This document shows, one piece after another, positions 49,781 to 59,453 of a stretch of 64,000 nucleotides of DNA. The stretch spans positions 29,732 to 93,731 of the forward strand of contig NZ_LYPL01000021.1 of NCBI RefSeq assembly GCF_001662075.1, given 5' to 3'. The stretch's first letter is position 1; each line of letters starts with the position of its first letter. This DNA comes from Rhizobium bangladeshense (GTDB lineage: Bacteria > Pseudomonadota > Alphaproteobacteria > Rhizobiales > Rhizobiaceae). The position numbers and the translations under genes were made by a program. The notes beneath the pieces were generated by a model, which was not told the origin of the DNA, did not search any database, and saw only the letters and a list, made by a program, of their open reading frames with translations.

Positions 49781-50887
49781 TTATGCCTTGGATGTTTTGA
49801 ACGCGAGAGGAATAGCTGCTGCGATCGCTTTTTTCATGACAGTCGGCAAGGCCTGCGCCTCAAGATTTGTAACCGGCTCCCACCATTCGTCATTCGTCGC
49901 GTCTTCTCCGACCCGTGGTTTGGCGGCGATCGCGGTGCGCCAGATCGACAGCCGCAGCTCGAAATGGGTGAAGACATGGATGATGGTGCCGCAGGCCTGC
50001 CAGGCCGCATCGAAGGGCGCGGCCGCAACTGAGGTCTCACCGTCGATGCGCGCCGTCCAGGCCGTCGTCGGCACCTCGGTCATGCCGCCGAGCAGGCCGC
50101 TTTCAGCGCGCCGCCTGAGCAGGATCTCGCCTTCGCCGGTCACCGCGACGAAGGCAGCCCCCTGGCGCACCGGCTTTTCCTTCTTCGCCGCCTTGACGGG
50201 AAAGAGCTCGGGATCGGAAAGCTTCAGCGCCTGGCACGATCCCCGGAAGGGACAGAGCGAACAGGCCGGCCGTTTCGGCGTGCAGATCGTCGCTCCGAGA
50301 TCCATCATCGCCTGGGCGAAGTCGCCGGGACGGGAGGCCGGCGTCATCAGCGCCACCTTGTCCTTCATCACGGGCTTGGCGGCCGGCAGCGGCGTTTCGA
50401 TCGCATAGAGCCTGGAGATCACCCGCTCGACATTGCCGTCCATGACGGCCGCCTGCCGGTTGAAGGCGATGGCGGCGACGGCCGCTGCCGTATAATCGCC
50501 GATGCCGGGCAGCGATTTGAGGCCAGCTTCGGTGTCGGGAAAGACGCCGCCATGCTCTTTCGCCACCGCCTCAGCGCATTTCTTCAGGTTGCGGGCCCGG
50601 GCGTAATAGCCAAGCCCCGCCCAGGCGGCCATCACATCGTCGCTTTCGGCCGCGGCAAGGTCGGTCACTTCGGGCCAGCGCTCGAGAAACTTCGCGAAAT
50701 AGGGTTTGACCGCCTGCACCGTCGTCTGCTGCAGCATCACCTCCGATAGCCAGACGCGATAGGGATCGGGTTTGACGCCGCTGGCCGCCATGCCGGGCGT
50801 CACCCGCCAGGGCAGATCGCGGTGATGGCGGTCGTACCAGTCGAGCAGGGGCTGTGCGGTGGGCGTGTCAGGTGTGGTGATCGTCAT
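49781..50887 (-). CDS. mutY: A/G-specific adenine glycosylase
   Basis: Removes adenine mispaired with 8-oxoguanine. The 368-residue protein has the catalytic domain with WLSEVMLQQTTVQAV, the helix-hairpin-helix LPGIGDYTAAAVAAIAF with its Asp in VMDGNVERVISRL, the [4Fe-4S] cluster C-x6-C-x2-C-x5-C (CTPKRPACSLCPFRGSC), and the C-terminal NUDIX-like 8-oxoG recognition domain (about 230-355). First gene of the operon with the HAD and SnoaL-like genes; divergent from dciA. Confidence 0.96.
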   Translation of the reverse strand: MTITTPDTPTAQPLLDWYDRHHRDLPWRVTPGMAASGVKPDPYRVWLSEVMLQQTTVQAVKPYFAKFLERWPEVTDLAAAESDDVMAAWAGLGYYARARNLKKCAEAVAKEHGGVFPDTEAGLKSLPGIGDYTAAAVAAIAFNRQAAVMDGNVERVISRLYAIETPLPAAKPVMKDKVALMTPASRPGDFAQAMMDLGATICTPKRPACSLCPFRGSCQALKLSDPELFPVKAAKKEKPVRQGAAFVAVTGEGEILLRRRAESGLLGGMTEVPTTAWTARIDGETSVAAAPFDAAWQACGTIIHVFTHFELRLSIWRTAIAAKPRVGEDATNDEWWEPVTNLEAQALPTVMKKAIAAAIPLAFKTSKA

Positions 50888-50983
50888 GATTTGCCGGGAT
50901 CAGGGGAAGGCCCTATACTTGGCGAAGCAATGGCGCGTGATCAAGGCGGCCGCGCCGATTGGCAGCCGTGCCCAAGGGTTTCG

Positions 50984-51475
50984 ATGAGTTATCCACGCAA
51001 AGATGTAAAGCAGATTTCCGAGCTGGCGAACGGTCTGATCGATCCCGTCCTGGCGCGCCGTGCCGGCATCAACACGGCTCTGCTCGGCTCCTGGAGCGAA
51101 ATCGCCGGCGAGGATTTCGCCGATTGCACCCGCCCGGAAAAGATCGCCTGGGCCCGCGGCGGCGGTGATGACGGCAGCTTCCGTCCCGGCGTGCTGACGA
51201 TCGCCTGCGAAGGCGCGCGCGCGCTTTTCCTCACCCATGCCCAGGGCGAACTCATCCAGCGCATCAACAGCTTCTTCGGCTTCGCCGCCGTCCACCAGAT
51301 CCGCATCGTCCAGAAGCCGGTCTCCCAGGCCGTCCGCCGCTCCCGCACCCCGCCGCCGCTGAAGGGCGAAGCAGCCCGCAAGCTCGAAGGCATGATGGAG
51401 GGGATAGAGGGCGACAAGCTGCGCCAGGCGATCCAGCGCCTGGGGACTGCTGTGATGGGCAAGCGGGGGAGATAG
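50984..51475 (+). CDS. DUF721/DciA-family protein
   Basis: A 163-residue protein with the DUF721 region KQISELANGLIDPVLARRAGINTALLGSWSEIAGEDFADCTRPEKI near the N-terminus. DciA proteins recruit or load the replicative helicase DnaB in bacteria lacking DnaC. Its position between mutY and the DsbA-like gene upstream of smc is the usual alphaproteobacterial order. The ATG at 50984 has AAGGG upstream; an in-frame ATG at 50930 would add 18 residues. Confidence 0.83.
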   Translation: MSYPRKDVKQISELANGLIDPVLARRAGINTALLGSWSEIAGEDFADCTRPEKIAWARGGGDDGSFRPGVLTIACEGARALFLTHAQGELIQRINSFFGFAAVHQIRIVQKPVSQAVRRSRTPPPLKGEAARKLEGMMEGIEGDKLRQAIQRLGTAVMGKRGR

Positions 51476-51963
51476 TTCGGATTCTCTGATCCCATGTGGC
51501 ATTCGTCAGCCGGAGCCATGGATCCCAGGCTCAAGGCCTGGGATGACGGAGAGTGAGGAGGGCAACAGGATGGAGGCGCCAATGCTGGCTGCCCTTCGCC
51601 GATCGCGCCAAGACCGATGTACGTAGGTTTCGGAGCTGCTGCAAATTTCTGGGCGAGCGTCTCGCCTCTTGCCGATCGTGTCTCCTCGACCTCCGTCATG
51701 CTCGGGCTTGACCCGAGCATCCAGGCACCGGGCTCCGCTATACACCGCGCAGCCGAGCGTGGGCTTGGAACCGGGGCATGCTTCGATCGCCAATCGCACG
51801 ACGTCCATCGACGAAACCACAAGTTCACCCATCACAATTTTTGGTCAGCGGTCCCATCGCGGTCACAATTCTTTGAAGGAAGTTGGCGAACCGTGGCTTG
51901 TGAGCGGCCGTCAGGCGTTATATCGCACAGTCACGCCGTCACTCTCATTATTATGGGGAACCC
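51476..51963. repeat. Intergenic region with two interspersed repeats
   Basis: 488 bp. One repeat is ATGGATCCCAGGCTCAAGG at 51519-51537 followed by CCTGGGATGACGGAG. The other is CTCCGTCATGCTCGGGCTTG at about 51691-51710 followed by ACCCGAGCATCCA. They are inverted relative to each other, 150 bp apart. The right part, from about 51830 on, is less GC-rich and probably carries the promoter of the DsbA-like gene. No gene is supported. Confidence 0.65.
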
Positions 51964-52740
51964 ATGCAGATGTCCGAAATGCAACTGACGAAACGCCGCC
52001 TCCTGGGTGGCATCGCCATCGCCGCAGCTGCCGCAGCGCTTGCCGCCTGCAACGACAGCAAGGACGCTGCCGATGCATCGTCTTCCGGCAAGACCATGGC
52101 CGACGGCGCCAATGTCGATACCATGCAGACGGCAGCGACGTCCTCGGCCGACATGCCCCAGGCCGATGGCGATGTCGACATGGCCGAGGTGCTGAAGCCC
52201 GGCGCGCTCCCCGAGATGGCGCTCGGCAAGGCCGACGCCCCGGTCAAGATCGTCGAGTACATGTCGATGACCTGCCCGCATTGCGCCCATTTCCACAACA
52301 CCACCTTCGACACGATCAAGCAGAAATACGTCGATACCGGCAAGGTGCAGTTTATCATCCGCGAATTCCCCTTCGATCCGCGCGCTGCCGCCGCCTTCAT
52401 GCTCGCCCGCTGCAGCGCCGTCACTCCGGGGCAGATGAGCACGCCGGAGCAGTATTTCCCGATGGTCTCAATGCTCTTCAAGCAGCAGCAGGTCTGGGCC
52501 GCCGCCGATGACGGGCGCGCAGCACTGCTGCAGATGTCGAAGCTTGCCGGATTTACTGAGGATAGCTTCACGAAATGCTTGACGAACCAGAAGCTTCTGG
52601 ATGAAGTGAACGCCACGCGGGAAAGGGGATCGAAGGATTTCGGCGTCGATGCAACGCCAACCTTCCTCATCAATGGCAAGCGATATTCTGGAGACATGCC
52701 GGTTGACACCATGTCGAAGCTCATCGACAGCCTCATCTGA
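51964..52740 (+). CDS. DsbA-like thiol:disulfide oxidoreductase, probable lipoprotein
   Basis: A 258-residue envelope protein. RRLLGGIAIAAAAAALAAC gives a Tat-like or lipoprotein signal with a lipobox-like LAAC; an acidic Ser/Asp linker (about 30-72) follows. The thioredoxin domain has the redox motif CPHC in EYMSMTCPHCAHFHNTTF (about 100-103), FIIREFPFDPRAAAAFMLARC, and the cis-Pro loop GVDATPTFLINGKRYSG. DsbA-like oxidation of periplasmic proteins is likely. Ends in a strong terminator before smc. Confidence 0.9.
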   Translation: MQMSEMQLTKRRLLGGIAIAAAAAALAACNDSKDAADASSSGKTMADGANVDTMQTAATSSADMPQADGDVDMAEVLKPGALPEMALGKADAPVKIVEYMSMTCPHCAHFHNTTFDTIKQKYVDTGKVQFIIREFPFDPRAAAAFMLARCSAVTPGQMSTPEQYFPMVSMLFKQQQVWAAADDGRAALLQMSKLAGFTEDSFTKCLTNQKLLDEVNATRERGSKDFGVDATPTFLINGKRYSGDMPVDTMSKLIDSLI

Positions 52741-52759
52741 ACCGGACCGTTTGACGATG

Positions 52760-52794
52760 ACGGGCGACGGCGAAAGCCGTGCGCCCGTTTTTTT
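52760..52794 (+). terminator. Rho-independent terminator after the DsbA-like gene
   Basis: Two-part stem ACGGGCG/CGCCCGT and ACGGC/GCCGT around a GAAA tetraloop with one bulged G, followed by seven T (52788-52794). It lies 19 nt after the stop codon and 64 nt before the smc ATG, so smc needs its own promoter or reads through. Confidence 0.88.
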
Positions 52795-52857
52795 GTGGCT
52801 GCGTGGGGGCAGGGCAGAGGGGGATAGCACATCCGCCCTGCGCGCCGGAGCTTCTGC

Positions 52858-55800
52858 ATGAAGTTCAACAAGCTGCGCCTGGTCGGCTTCAAATCCTTCG
52901 TCGAGCCGACGGAATTCATCATCGAGCGGGGGCTGACCGGCGTCGTCGGCCCGAACGGCTGCGGCAAGTCCAATCTCGTCGAGGCGCTGCGCTGGGTGAT
53001 GGGCGAGAATTCCTACAAGAACATGCGCGCCTCCGGCATGGACGACGTGATCTTTTCCGGTTCCGGCAACCGCCCGGCCCGCAACACCGCCGAAGTCGCG
53101 CTTTATCTCGACAATGGCGAGCGCACCGCGCCCGCCGCCTTCAACGATGCCGACGAGATCCAGGTCACCCGCCGCATCGAGCGCGAGCAGGGCTCGCTCT
53201 ACCGCATCAACGGCAAGGAAAGCCGCGCCAAGGACGTGCAGCTGCTGTTTGCCGACGCCTCCACCGGCGCCCGCTCGCCCTCGATGGTCGGCCAGGGCCG
53301 CATCGGCGAGCTGATCCAGGCAAAGCCGCAGGCCCGCCGCCAGCTCTTGGAAGAGGCGGCCGGCATTTCAGGCCTGCATTCGCGCCGCCATGAGGCCGAA
53401 CTGCGCCTGCGCGCCGCCGAAACCAATCTCGAGCGTCTCGACGACGTCACCTCGCAGCTCGAAAGCCAGATCGAGAGCCTGAAGCGCCAGGCCCGCCAGG
53501 CGAACCGCTTCAAGACGCTGTCGGCCGATATCCGCGCCCGCGAGGCGATGCTGCTGCATATCCGCTGGGTGCAGGCCAAGGAGGCCGAGGCCGAGGCCGA
53601 CAGTGCGCTCAACCAGGCAACCGTCATCGTCGCCGAAAAGGCGCAGATGCAGATGGAGGCGGCAAAAAGCCAGGGCATCGCCAGCCTGAAGCTGCCGGAA
53701 CTGCGCGAGGGCGAGGCCCGCGCCGCCGCCGCGCTGCAGCGTCTGCAGATCGCCCGCAGCCAGCTCGAAGAGGATGCCGGACGCATCCTGCGCCGCCGCG
53801 ACGAGCTGACCCGCCGTCTCGCCCAGCTGGCGGAAGATATCCGCCGCGAGGAGCGGCTGGTCGCCGACAACGCCGTCATCCTCGCCAAGCTCGACGCCGA
53901 AGAGGCCGAAATAGCGGAAATCCTCGCCGATTCCGGCCGTCATGCCGAGGAAACCCGCGAGGCCTTCGAGACTGCCGCGGCAAAACTTGCCGACAGCGAG
54001 CGCGTCTTCACCCAGCTGACCGCCGAGCGCGCCGAGGCTGCGGCCGGCCGCAATCAGCTGGAGCGCGCCATCCGCGATCTCGCCGACCGCCGCATGCGCC
54101 TCGAACGGCAGATGAACGAGGCGAACCAGGAACTTGCGGCCATCGGTGAAAAGATCGCCGGCCTGCCCGATCCCGAGGAGAAACGCGCCATCGTCGAGGC
54201 CGGCGAAATCGCGCTTGCCGATGCCGAAGCCGCCGTCCAGGGGATCGAGCAGGCGCTGGCCGCCGCCCGCCAGACCGAAGCGCTGTCTCGCGCCCCGGTC
54301 GATCAGGCTCGCTCTGGCCTCAATGCTATCGAAACCGAGGCCCGCACCATTTCCCGCATGCTCGCTGCCGGTGCGGCCGCCGGCAAGTTTCCGCCCGTCG
54401 CCGACGAGCTGAAGGTCGATCGCGGCTTCGAAACCGCGCTCGGGGCTGCGCTCGGCGACGATCTGGAATCGCCGCTCGATGCCGAGGCGCCGGCCCATTG
54501 GTCGGAGAATGGCGATGGCGCCGGCGATCCCGCGCTTCCCGCAGGCGCCATACCGCTGTTGACCCATGTCCGGGCGCCGGCCGCGCTCACCCGCCGCCTG
54601 CGCCAGATCGGCCTGGTCGACGAGGCCGAAGCGCAAGCGCTGATGGCGGCGCTGAAGCCCGGCCAGCGGCTGGTGACGAGAGAGGGCGCCGTCTATCGCT
54701 GGGACGGTCACGTCGCCGGCGCCGATGCCCCGAGCGCGGCCGCCCTGCGCCTTGCTCAGAAAAACCGCCTGGCCGAGCTCGAAGGCGAAGCGGCGATCGC
54801 CCGCGACATGCTCGCCGAAGCCGAGGAACGGCAGGCGGCGGCCGCCGAGGCGATCCGGGTGGAAGAACGCAAGCTTGCCGAAGCCCGCGACATGAGCCGG
54901 TTGTCGGCGCGTCATGTCGCCGAAGCGCGCGATGCGCTTGCCGCGGCCGAGCGTGCCTCCGGCGATCTGATCCGCCGCCGCGATGTCGTCAGCGAGGCGG
55001 CCAGCCAGCTCGGCGCGCAGCTGGAGGAGATCGGCATCCAGGAAGAAAATGCCCGCATCGAGCTGGAAGACGCGCCCGACCTGACGGAGATCGACGAGCG
55101 GCTGCGCTTCCAGCAGGCGGAGGTGGCGACCGATCGCGGCGCGCTCGCCGAAGCCCGCGCCCGCCATGAAAGCCTTGCGAGGGAAAACGAGGCTCGCCAG
55201 CGCCGCATCATGGCGATCGGCCAGGAGCGCGAGACCTGGCGCCAGCGGGCGGCAAGCGGCGAAGATCATGTCGCCACGCTGCGCGAGCGCGAGGAAGAGG
55301 CGCGCGAAGAGGCGGCCGAGCTGGAAATGGCGCCGGATGAATTCGACGACAAGCGCCGGGCCCTGCTCAGCGAATTGCAGAAGGCCGAGGAGGCGCGCCG
55401 CAATGCCGGTGATCTCCTGGCCGAGGCCGAACGCATCCAGCGCGAGGCCGACCATAAGGCCGCGACCGCGCTGTCGGAACTTGCCGAATGCCGCGAACGC
55501 CGCGGCCGCGCCGAGGAGCGCCTGGTCTCGGCCCGCGAGAAGCGGCAGGAAAGCGAAAGCCGCATCCGCGAGGTGCTGAACGTGCCGCCGCACGAGGCGC
55601 TGCGGCTCGCAGGCCTGCAGCCGATGCAGGCGCTGCCCGATCCGCGCGAGGTCGAGCGCGAGTTGGAGCGGCTGAAGATCGAGCGCGAGCGGCTCGGCGC
55701 CGTCAACCTGCGGGCCGACGAGGAACAGAAGGAGCTGAGCGAGAAGCTCGAAGCGCTGATCAAGGAGCGCGACGACGTCATCGACGCGATCCGCAAGCTG

Positions 55801-56319
55801 CGCGGCGCCATCCAGAGCCTGAACCGCGAGGGCCGCGAACGGCTGATCGCCGCCTTCGACGTCGTCAACGGCCAGTTCCAGCGGCTGTTCACCCATCTCT
55901 TCGGCGGCGGCACCGCCGAGCTGCAGCTGATCGAATCCGACGATCCGCTGGAAGCCGGCCTCGAAATCCTGGCGCGGCCGCCCGGCAAGAAGCCGCAGAC
56001 CATGACGCTGCTGTCAGGCGGCGAGCAGGCGCTGACGGCAATGGCGCTGATCTTCGCCGTCTTCCTCACCAATCCGGCGCCGATCTGCGTGCTCGACGAG
56101 GTGGACGCGCCGCTCGACGACCACAATGTCGAGCGCTACTGCAACCTGATGGATGAGATGGCGGCGTCAACCGAAACCCGCTTCGTCATCATCACCCACA
56201 ACCCGATCACCATGGCCCGTATGAACCGCCTCTTCGGCGTCACCATGGCCGAACAGGGCGTCTCCACCCTGGTCTCCGTCGACCTGCAGACCGCCGAACG
56301 TCTGCGCGAGTTTGCGTGA
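52858..56319 (+). CDS. smc: Chromosome segregation SMC ATPase
   Basis: Condensin core, organising and segregating the chromosome with ScpA/ScpB. The 1153-residue protein has Walker A GVVGPNGCGKSNLVEAL at about residues 31-47, a long coiled coil (about 165-500), the hinge (about 505-640), the returning coiled coil (about 645-1010), the ABC signature TLLSGGEQALTAMALIFAVF and Walker B ICVLDEVDAPLDDHNVERYC. Complete; length typical. It is followed directly by a tandem repeat array. Confidence 0.97.
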   Translation: MKFNKLRLVGFKSFVEPTEFIIERGLTGVVGPNGCGKSNLVEALRWVMGENSYKNMRASGMDDVIFSGSGNRPARNTAEVALYLDNGERTAPAAFNDADEIQVTRRIEREQGSLYRINGKESRAKDVQLLFADASTGARSPSMVGQGRIGELIQAKPQARRQLLEEAAGISGLHSRRHEAELRLRAAETNLERLDDVTSQLESQIESLKRQARQANRFKTLSADIRAREAMLLHIRWVQAKEAEAEADSALNQATVIVAEKAQMQMEAAKSQGIASLKLPELREGEARAAAALQRLQIARSQLEEDAGRILRRRDELTRRLAQLAEDIRREERLVADNAVILAKLDAEEAEIAEILADSGRHAEETREAFETAAAKLADSERVFTQLTAERAEAAAGRNQLERAIRDLADRRMRLERQMNEANQELAAIGEKIAGLPDPEEKRAIVEAGEIALADAEAAVQGIEQALAAARQTEALSRAPVDQARSGLNAIETEARTISRMLAAGAAAGKFPPVADELKVDRGFETALGAALGDDLESPLDAEAPAHWSENGDGAGDPALPAGAIPLLTHVRAPAALTRRLRQIGLVDEAEAQALMAALKPGQRLVTREGAVYRWDGHVAGADAPSAAALRLAQKNRLAELEGEAAIARDMLAEAEERQAAAAEAIRVEERKLAEARDMSRLSARHVAEARDALAAAERASGDLIRRRDVVSEAASQLGAQLEEIGIQEENARIELEDAPDLTEIDERLRFQQAEVATDRGALAEARARHESLARENEARQRRIMAIGQERETWRQRAASGEDHVATLREREEEAREEAAELEMAPDEFDDKRRALLSELQKAEEARRNAGDLLAEAERIQREADHKAATALSELAECRERRGRAEERLVSAREKRQESESRIREVLNVPPHEALRLAGLQPMQALPDPREVERELERLKIERERLGAVNLRADEEQKELSEKLEALIKERDDVIDAIRKLRGAIQSLNREGRERLIAAFDVVNGQFQRLFTHLFGGGTAELQLIESDDPLEAGLEILARPPGKKPQTMTLLSGGEQALTAMALIFAVFLTNPAPICVLDEVDAPLDDHNVERYCNLMDEMAASTETRFVIITHNPITMARMNRLFGVTMAEQGVSTLVSVDLQTAERLREFA

Positions 56320-57612
56320 GGTTTGCGTGGCGGCTGTGCAGCCAAGCCCTGGGATCACCGAGGAGAGGTAGTGCCTGGCCGCGCCGGCCGCGATGAAGCT
56401 AGCCCGCGCGGAGCCGCAAGCTGCGTCGGCGGTGCGTCTGGCAGTAAAGCCAGCCACACTCTCCGTCATCCCAGGGCTTGACCCTGGGATCCACAACCAA
56501 GCACGCGGACTTCCATTTCTCTGCGGTGGGACGCCTTCGCTGTTCCCCCAGTGCCAGCCGCATGGATCCCAGGGTCAAGCCCTGGGATGACGGAGGAGAG
56601 GTGCTGCCCGGATGACGCAGGAGAGGTGGTGCCTGGGTGGCGGAGGAGTGGTGGTGCCAGCTTGACGGCGGATGTGGTGCTGGCTCGACGGAGGAGAGAA
56701 GATCCGAGTGGACGGCGCAGAGGTGGTGCCAGGAGCGTCCCGGGCGCGATCAACCGAGCGCGACGGAGAAAGCTGCATCGGCGGTGCGTCTGGCAGTAAA
56801 GCCAGCCACACTCTCCGTCATCCCAGGGCTTGACCCTGGGATCCACAACCGAGCACGCGGACTTCCATTTCTCTGCGGTGGGACGCCTTCGCTGTTCCCC
56901 CAGTGCCAGCCGCATGGATCCCAGGGTCAAGCCCTGGGATGACGGAGGAGAGGTGCTGCCCGGATGACGCAGGAGAGGTGGTGCCTGGGTGGCGGAGGAG
57001 TGGTGGTGCCAGCTTGACGGCGGATGTGGTGCTGGCTCGACGGAGGAGAGAAGATCCGAGTGGACGGCGCAGAGGTGGTGCCAGGAGCGTCCCGGGCGCG
57101 ATCAACCGAGCGCGACGGAGAAAGCTGCATCGGCGGTGCGTCTGGCAGTAAAGCCAGCCACACTCTCCGTCATCCCAGGGCTTGACCCTGGGATCCACAA
57201 CCGAGCACGCGGACTTCCATTTCTCTGCGGTGGGACGCCTTCGCTGTTCCCCCAGTGCCAGCCGCATGGATCCCAGGGTCAAGCCCTGGGATGACGGAGG
57301 AGAGGTGCTGCCCGGATGACGCAGGAGAGGTGGTGCCTGGGTGGCGGAGGAGTGGTGGTGCCAGCTTGACGGCGGATGTGGTGCTGGCTCGACGGAGGAG
57401 AGAAGATCCGAGTGGACGGCGCAGAGGTGGTGCCAGGAGCGTCCCGGGCGCGATCAACCGAGCGCGACGGAGAAAGCTGCATCCTCGGTGCGTTTGGCAG
57501 TAAAGCCAGCCACACTCTCCGTCATCCCAGGGCTTGACCCTGGGATCCACAACCAAGCCACTCGGCTTCTGTTTCTCTACAGTGGGACTGTTCACCGACC
57601 CGGTATGATTGA
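56320..57612. repeat. Tandem array of 352-bp units behind smc
   Basis: The anchor CTCCGTCATC recurs at 56461, 56813, 57165 and 57517, exactly 352 bp apart each time, giving three full units and a partial fourth; similarity reaches back to about 56413 and forward to about 57560. The units differ at only a few bases (for example CAACCAAGC against CAACCGAGC). Each holds two palindromes, ATCCCAGGGCTTGACCCTGGGAT and the inverted copy, separated by shorter imperfect GGAGGAGAGGTGGTGCC-like repeats. Conserved reading frames inside the units are a by-product of the duplication; no coding signal is seen. Confidence 0.9.
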
Positions 57613-58263
57613 TCACCCACCCGATGCGGCCTGGAACACTGCGAGCTGCGCGGCGAAGGCGCGTTGATAGGCCGTGCGCGCCTCGGCGCGGGCGACATAG
57701 GCGGCGAGGTTCGGGTATTCGTCCAGGATGTTCGAAGATTTCAGCCGCAGCAGCACCGAGACCATCAGCAGGTCGCCGGCGCTGAAGGCGCCATCGAGCC
57801 AGTCAGCATCGCCGAGGCGAGCGGAAAGGCTGTCCAGCCGCTTGCGGATGCTGTTCTCAAGGGAACGCAGGCGTTGCTCGAACCAGGGCTGATCGCGCTC
57901 AAGGATCCTGGCGAGGCTGTGCTCGAAGATCGGCGTCTCCACCGTGTTGAGCGCGGCAAACATCCAGGCAATCGCCCGCGCCCGGCCATTGACGTCTTGC
58001 GGCAACAGGCCGCCATGACGCTCGGCGATATGCAGGACGATCGCGCCGGACTCAAACAGGGTCAGATCGCCTTCCTCATAGGTCGGGATCTGCCCGAAAG
58101 GCTGGAGCGCCAGATGCGCCGGCTCCTTCATCGTCTTGAACGTAACGAGGCGAACCTCATAGGGCTGCCCCACTTCCTCGAGCGCCCAGCGAACCCGCAT
58201 GTCGCGCGCCAGGCCGCGGCCGCGATCGGGCGATCGTTCGAAGGCGGTAATGATGATCGTCAT
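57613..58263 (-). CDS. Glutathione S-transferase family protein
   Basis: A 216-residue GST: N-terminal thioredoxin-like domain (about 1-85; MRVRWALEEVGQPYEVRLV, LQPFGQIPTYEEGDLTLFESGAIVLHIAE with the cis-Pro and the Glu-Ser glutathione-binding pair), then the all-helical domain (about 95-205; ADWLDGAFSAGDLLMVSVLL). Role in detoxification is inferred. GAGGAAGCG before the ATG supports the start; another ATG lies four codons upstream. The 194 bp between this gene and the kinase hold no clear gene. Confidence 0.9.
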   Translation of the reverse strand: MTIIITAFERSPDRGRGLARDMRVRWALEEVGQPYEVRLVTFKTMKEPAHLALQPFGQIPTYEEGDLTLFESGAIVLHIAERHGGLLPQDVNGRARAIAWMFAALNTVETPIFEHSLARILERDQPWFEQRLRSLENSIRKRLDSLSARLGDADWLDGAFSAGDLLMVSVLLRLKSSNILDEYPNLAAYVARAEARTAYQRAFAAQLAVFQAASGG

Positions 58264-58457
58264 CGCTTCCTCCATCGCTGTCTGTCTTGAAGACGTCCGG
58301 CCAAATGCGATCCCGACATTCTGCCACGGAAGAGCGTCAGTTTTCACCGCATTTCGAGACGATCTCGTCGACGATGCGCACCGCCGGTTTCGGCGACCGC
58401 GGTTTTACGCTGCCGGAGACGCCTTCGATCAGATAGGTCCCCCATTTTCCCTCCGGT

Positions 58458-59453
58458 TCAGAACAGCCGATCGGCCAAGCGCTCGACTTCCCAACGCTTG
58501 AGAAAATCCGCCTGCGATGCAATCCAGCCGACAGCATTGCTCCCCCATTCGTTGGCGCGGCTTGCATATTCGCCCATCAGCCAGAAGTGGCGGACGATCA
58601 CGAAGCGAAATGCGGCTTCGAAATCCTGTGGCGTGATCGGCCGGATGGCGCGATATCCATCGATGAATGCGGTCCACATCGGCGTTAATGTTCGGCCAAA
58701 GGATACTTTTGCCCAGAGGAAAACCGACAGGTCGTAAGCGAGATATCCGGGCCCGCCATCGTCAAAGTCGAAAAAGACGGCTTCCCCTCTGTCATTGATG
58801 CGCGCGTTGAAGCCGTGACAGTCGCCGTGACAATGAATCCAGGTCAGATTTTCGCAGGCTTCGATCGCCTTGGCGGTGCGCGCGGCGATGCTTTCAAGAT
58901 CGCTGAGAATATCCGCGTCCTGCACGACGCCGCTGTCGCGTATCACAGCGTGGGGGCGATGCAGCAGGTGTTCGAGGTCGAGCCGATAGATCGCGCCCTC
59001 GGAGGAAAACGTCTGCGCTGCATCATGCATGAGGGCAAGCGTCCTGCCGTTGGCGCGGGCATCGCCGGCGTCGGCTGCGTCCGGCTCGCGGCCGGAAACC
59101 TCCCGGAAGAGCACGCCTTCGCGCGTCCCCTCGGGTGTCTCGCCCTGCAGGAAGAAGGCGCCGTCCCGCGTCGGCATCGGCGCGGCGACCGGCACGCCCG
59201 CCCGCCGGAGATGCGTCAGAAATGCCGTTTCGGTTTTGAGGTCGGCTCGACCGCGGCTGCGATGATGCGAAAGCCGGAACACATAGCGGTCGCCGGTGCT
59301 GGTCATGACAAGATAGACATCGTTCAGGCCGCGCTGGAGCATGCGGCAATGAACCGGTCCGGGCAGGTCATAATGCTTATCGATGAACCGCCCGATCGTC
59401 TCGATCCTGGGGGTGGAATATTGCGGATCGAAATCGAGCATGATGGATTCCAT
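58458..59453 (-). CDS. Aminoglycoside-phosphotransferase-fold kinase (homoserine kinase type II / SrkA-like)
   Basis: A 331-residue kinase with an N-lobe (GLNDVYLVMTSTGDRYVFRLS), the catalytic loop IHCHGDCHGFNARIND (about 195-210), the metal-binding VFFDFDDGGPGYLAYDLSVFLW and C-terminal helices. It resembles SrkA/YihE and type II homoserine kinases; the substrate is unknown, and thrB is present elsewhere. Two starts are close together (MESIMLDFD); I take the first. Confidence 0.8.
   Translation of the reverse strand: MESIMLDFDPQYSTPRIETIGRFIDKHYDLPGPVHCRMLQRGLNDVYLVMTSTGDRYVFRLSHHRSRGRADLKTETAFLTHLRRAGVPVAAPMPTRDGAFFLQGETPEGTREGVLFREVSGREPDAADAGDARANGRTLALMHDAAQTFSSEGAIYRLDLEHLLHRPHAVIRDSGVVQDADILSDLESIAARTAKAIEACENLTWIHCHGDCHGFNARINDRGEAVFFDFDDGGPGYLAYDLSVFLWAKVSFGRTLTPMWTAFIDGYRAIRPITPQDFEAAFRFVIVRHFWLMGEYASRANEWGSNAVGWIASQADFLKRWEVERLADRLF

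Noticed and set aside
53368..55896. An 842-codon open frame on the minus strand across smc
   Set aside because: Antisense shadow of smc coiled-coil coding sequence; Leu/Ala/Gly-rich with no recognisable domain or ribosome-binding site.
56413..57560. CRISPR array
   Set aside because: The period is 352 bp with no short repeat/unique spacer pattern, the spacers are also repeated, and no cas genes are present.
56466..57616. Repeated open frames of 78-154 codons inside the 352-bp array, identical between units
   Set aside because: The identity comes from DNA duplication. The peptides (VIPGLDPGIHA and SSPGMTE-like) are the usual translations of the palindromic repeat found between genes all over this window, in several frames at once.
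58337..58567. A 76-codon minus-strand frame between the GST gene and the kinase, ending RIVDEIVSKCGEN
   Set aside because: Its C-terminal half looks protein-like and might be the remnant of a lost gene, but its N-terminal half overlaps the kinase gene in another frame, and there is no start with a ribosome-binding site. Not supported as a gene.
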